From Sulfopaludibacter sp035606355 (GTDB lineage: Bacteria > Acidobacteriota > Terriglobia > Bryobacterales > Bryobacteraceae): DNA of 64,000 nucleotides. Below, one piece after another: positions 63,335 to 64,000 of the stretch (the first letter of the stretch is position 1; every line of letters starts with the position of its first letter). A model generated the notes under the pieces. The model was not told where the DNA came from. It worked only from the letters and a program-made list of their open reading frames with translations, and searched no databases. The stretch is taken from the NCBI GenBank assembly GCA_035606355.1, contig DATNFO010000055.1:1-64000 (forward strand), given 5' to 3'. The translations under genes and the position numbers were made by a program.

Positions 63335-63379
63335 CCGTTAACGGAAGGGTTGCAGGTTCGAGTCTTGTCCGCGGAGCCA
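63335..63379 (+). tRNA. tRNA-Asn 3' fragment (likely attachment-site scar)
   Basis: CCGTTAACGGAAGGGTTGC, AGGTTCGAGTC and GCGGAGCCA give an anticodon-loop-like GTTAA, a variable region, a T-arm with GGTTCGAGTC and an acceptor end with CCA. No matching 5' half (the acceptor partner TCCGCGG and D-arm) is present in the bases upstream, and the 5' side of the anticodon stem does not pair. It is therefore a 3' half only, as left at the far end of an element integrated in a tRNA-Asn gene. Confidence 0.65.
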
Positions 63380-63444
63380 GATATCACTTCTGGCCGTTTC
63401 CGCCGATCTCCCGACGCGGCCGGCCGTGCGCCGTCGGCATCGCG

Positions 63445-63870
63445 CTAATGGCTCTCATTGATTTCGATCCTGAAATTCTCGAACAGGGCGCGGTCGCGAT
63501 ACGTGAACATCCCGGCGTCGAGCGGCCCTTCGCGCCAGCCACGTCGGCCTCGCCGATCTTCCGCCAGCGCGCACGGTCTTCGCTCTCGTAGCCGGTGAAG
63601 TGCGCGCCTCGCCGCTCCAGCTTCAGCCAGTGCGGCCCACCGAATACCCTTCGATGTTGGTGTGGCCATCGAGTTTGCCTTTGCCGCTCGCGTCCCACTC
63701 CAGATAGGATCCATCGGCCGGCGACGAACTGAAGATCACGTACCCCGGAGCGTGTCCCGCGCCCGCGATGTCCAGCGCATACTCCCCGCCCGCGATTTCG
63801 ATGACGTTCTCACCCCATGTAGCGGCGACCGAGCCTTTGCTACACTCTTCGGATGTGCCCGGCCCGCGCG
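63445..63870 (-). pseudogene. Frameshifted DUF1349-like / concanavalin-type beta-sandwich domain
   Basis: The minus strand read in three frames gives one continuous domain: GYVIFSSSPADGSYLEWDAS with GKLDGHTNIEG, then PHWLKLERRGAHFTGYESED and RWRKIGEADVAGA, then GPLDAGMFTYRDRALFENFRI to the stop. Two frameshifts (near 63630 and 63540) are needed. WLKLER, FTGYES and FENFRI are typical of lectin-like jelly-roll domains of exported glycan-binding proteins. The upstream part is not clear. Confidence 0.6.
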
Positions 63871-64000
63871 GGAGTTCTGTTCCTGTCAATTCAGGGAATC
63901 CTGGTCGCGCATCCGTGCGCGCCCTGCCATGCCCGTGAAGTTGCTGGCTACCAGCGGAACGCAATGAGCCGCTCTCTCCGGACCGCGTCGGGGGAAGCCG

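Noticed and set aside
63010..63387. 125-codon minus-strand frame across the tRNA fragment
   Set aside because: Its N-terminal part is the translated tRNA 3' end (the usual TRTCNPSVNG artefact) and the rest has no motif.
1..64000. CRISPR array or phage-defence island
   Set aside because: No regularly spaced repeat-spacer pattern and no Cas, restriction or toxin-antitoxin genes were recognised; the tandem repeats seen are two-unit or gene-length.

Overview
The window reads as a high-GC chromosome segment from an acidobacterium close to Bryobacter / Candidatus Solibacter (order Bryobacterales, formerly Solibacterales). The basis is gene content, not a search. It carries two TIGR03435 proteins, three tandem proteins ending in the TIGR03437 domain, a DUF1592/DUF1552 pair, an Oar-like TonB-dependent receptor with a carboxypeptidase-regulatory-like N-terminus, an ECF sigma factor near a membrane Ser/Thr kinase, a PEP-CTERM protein, and remnants of a high-affinity (group 1h-like) [NiFe]-hydrogenase. 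All of these are typical of that lineage.

Layout. 0.4-9.3 kb: a class-V aminotransferase on the minus strand, then a tightly packed plus-strand run of giant membrane patatin, glycerophosphodiesterase, GatB/YqeY protein and OPT transporter. 9.4-15.2 kb: a predicted outer-membrane protein; a minus-strand ruvX-mltG-hypothetical operon; AI-2E-type permease, phosphate acetyltransferase and a histone-deacetylase-like amidohydrolase. 15.3-20.8 kb: an overlapping DUF1592-DUF1552-nucleoside hydrolase group and a secreted protein. 21-28.5 kb: TonB-dependent receptor with a strong terminator, ABC-F ATPase, a nucleotidyltransferase-like/EEP-phosphatase pair and an ECF sigma factor. 28.5-31.6 kb: PEP-CTERM protein and Ser/Thr kinase. 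31.6-38 kb: a complete minus-strand tripartite efflux operon headed by its TetR regulator. 38-46.7 kb: a large Tat-like exported DUF5695-type protein, a two-gene operon whose second product resembles the N-terminal module of vitellogenin/apolipoprotein-B lipid carriers, and a short-chain dehydrogenase. 46.7-54.1 kb: TIGR03435 protein, esterase, and three tandem surface proteins sharing one C-terminal domain.

54-64 kb is decaying, mobile-element-rich DNA. It holds a frameshifted surface-protein gene, a nonsense-interrupted zinc-ribbon gene, both subunits of a [NiFe]-hydrogenase as multi-lesion pseudogenes, an intact ArsR-SRPBCC-membrane-TfoX-like operon, an IS21-type transposase remnant, an IS630-type element inserted in a TIGR03435 gene, a 3' half of a tRNA-Asn gene that looks like an attachment-site scar, and a frameshifted sugar-binding-type pseudogene. 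About 50 kb of intact long genes to the left argues against general sequencing error.

Three signals are not ordinary gene content. First, there is a dispersed two-hairpin repeat family (four copies, constant 23-24 nt + 17 nt architecture). Second, TATAAT boxes recur only 7-12 nt before start codons, suggesting leaderless or near-leaderless transcripts. Third, there is the vitellogenin-like operon at 41.1-45.6 kb. No rRNA, intact tRNA or CRISPR array was seen.
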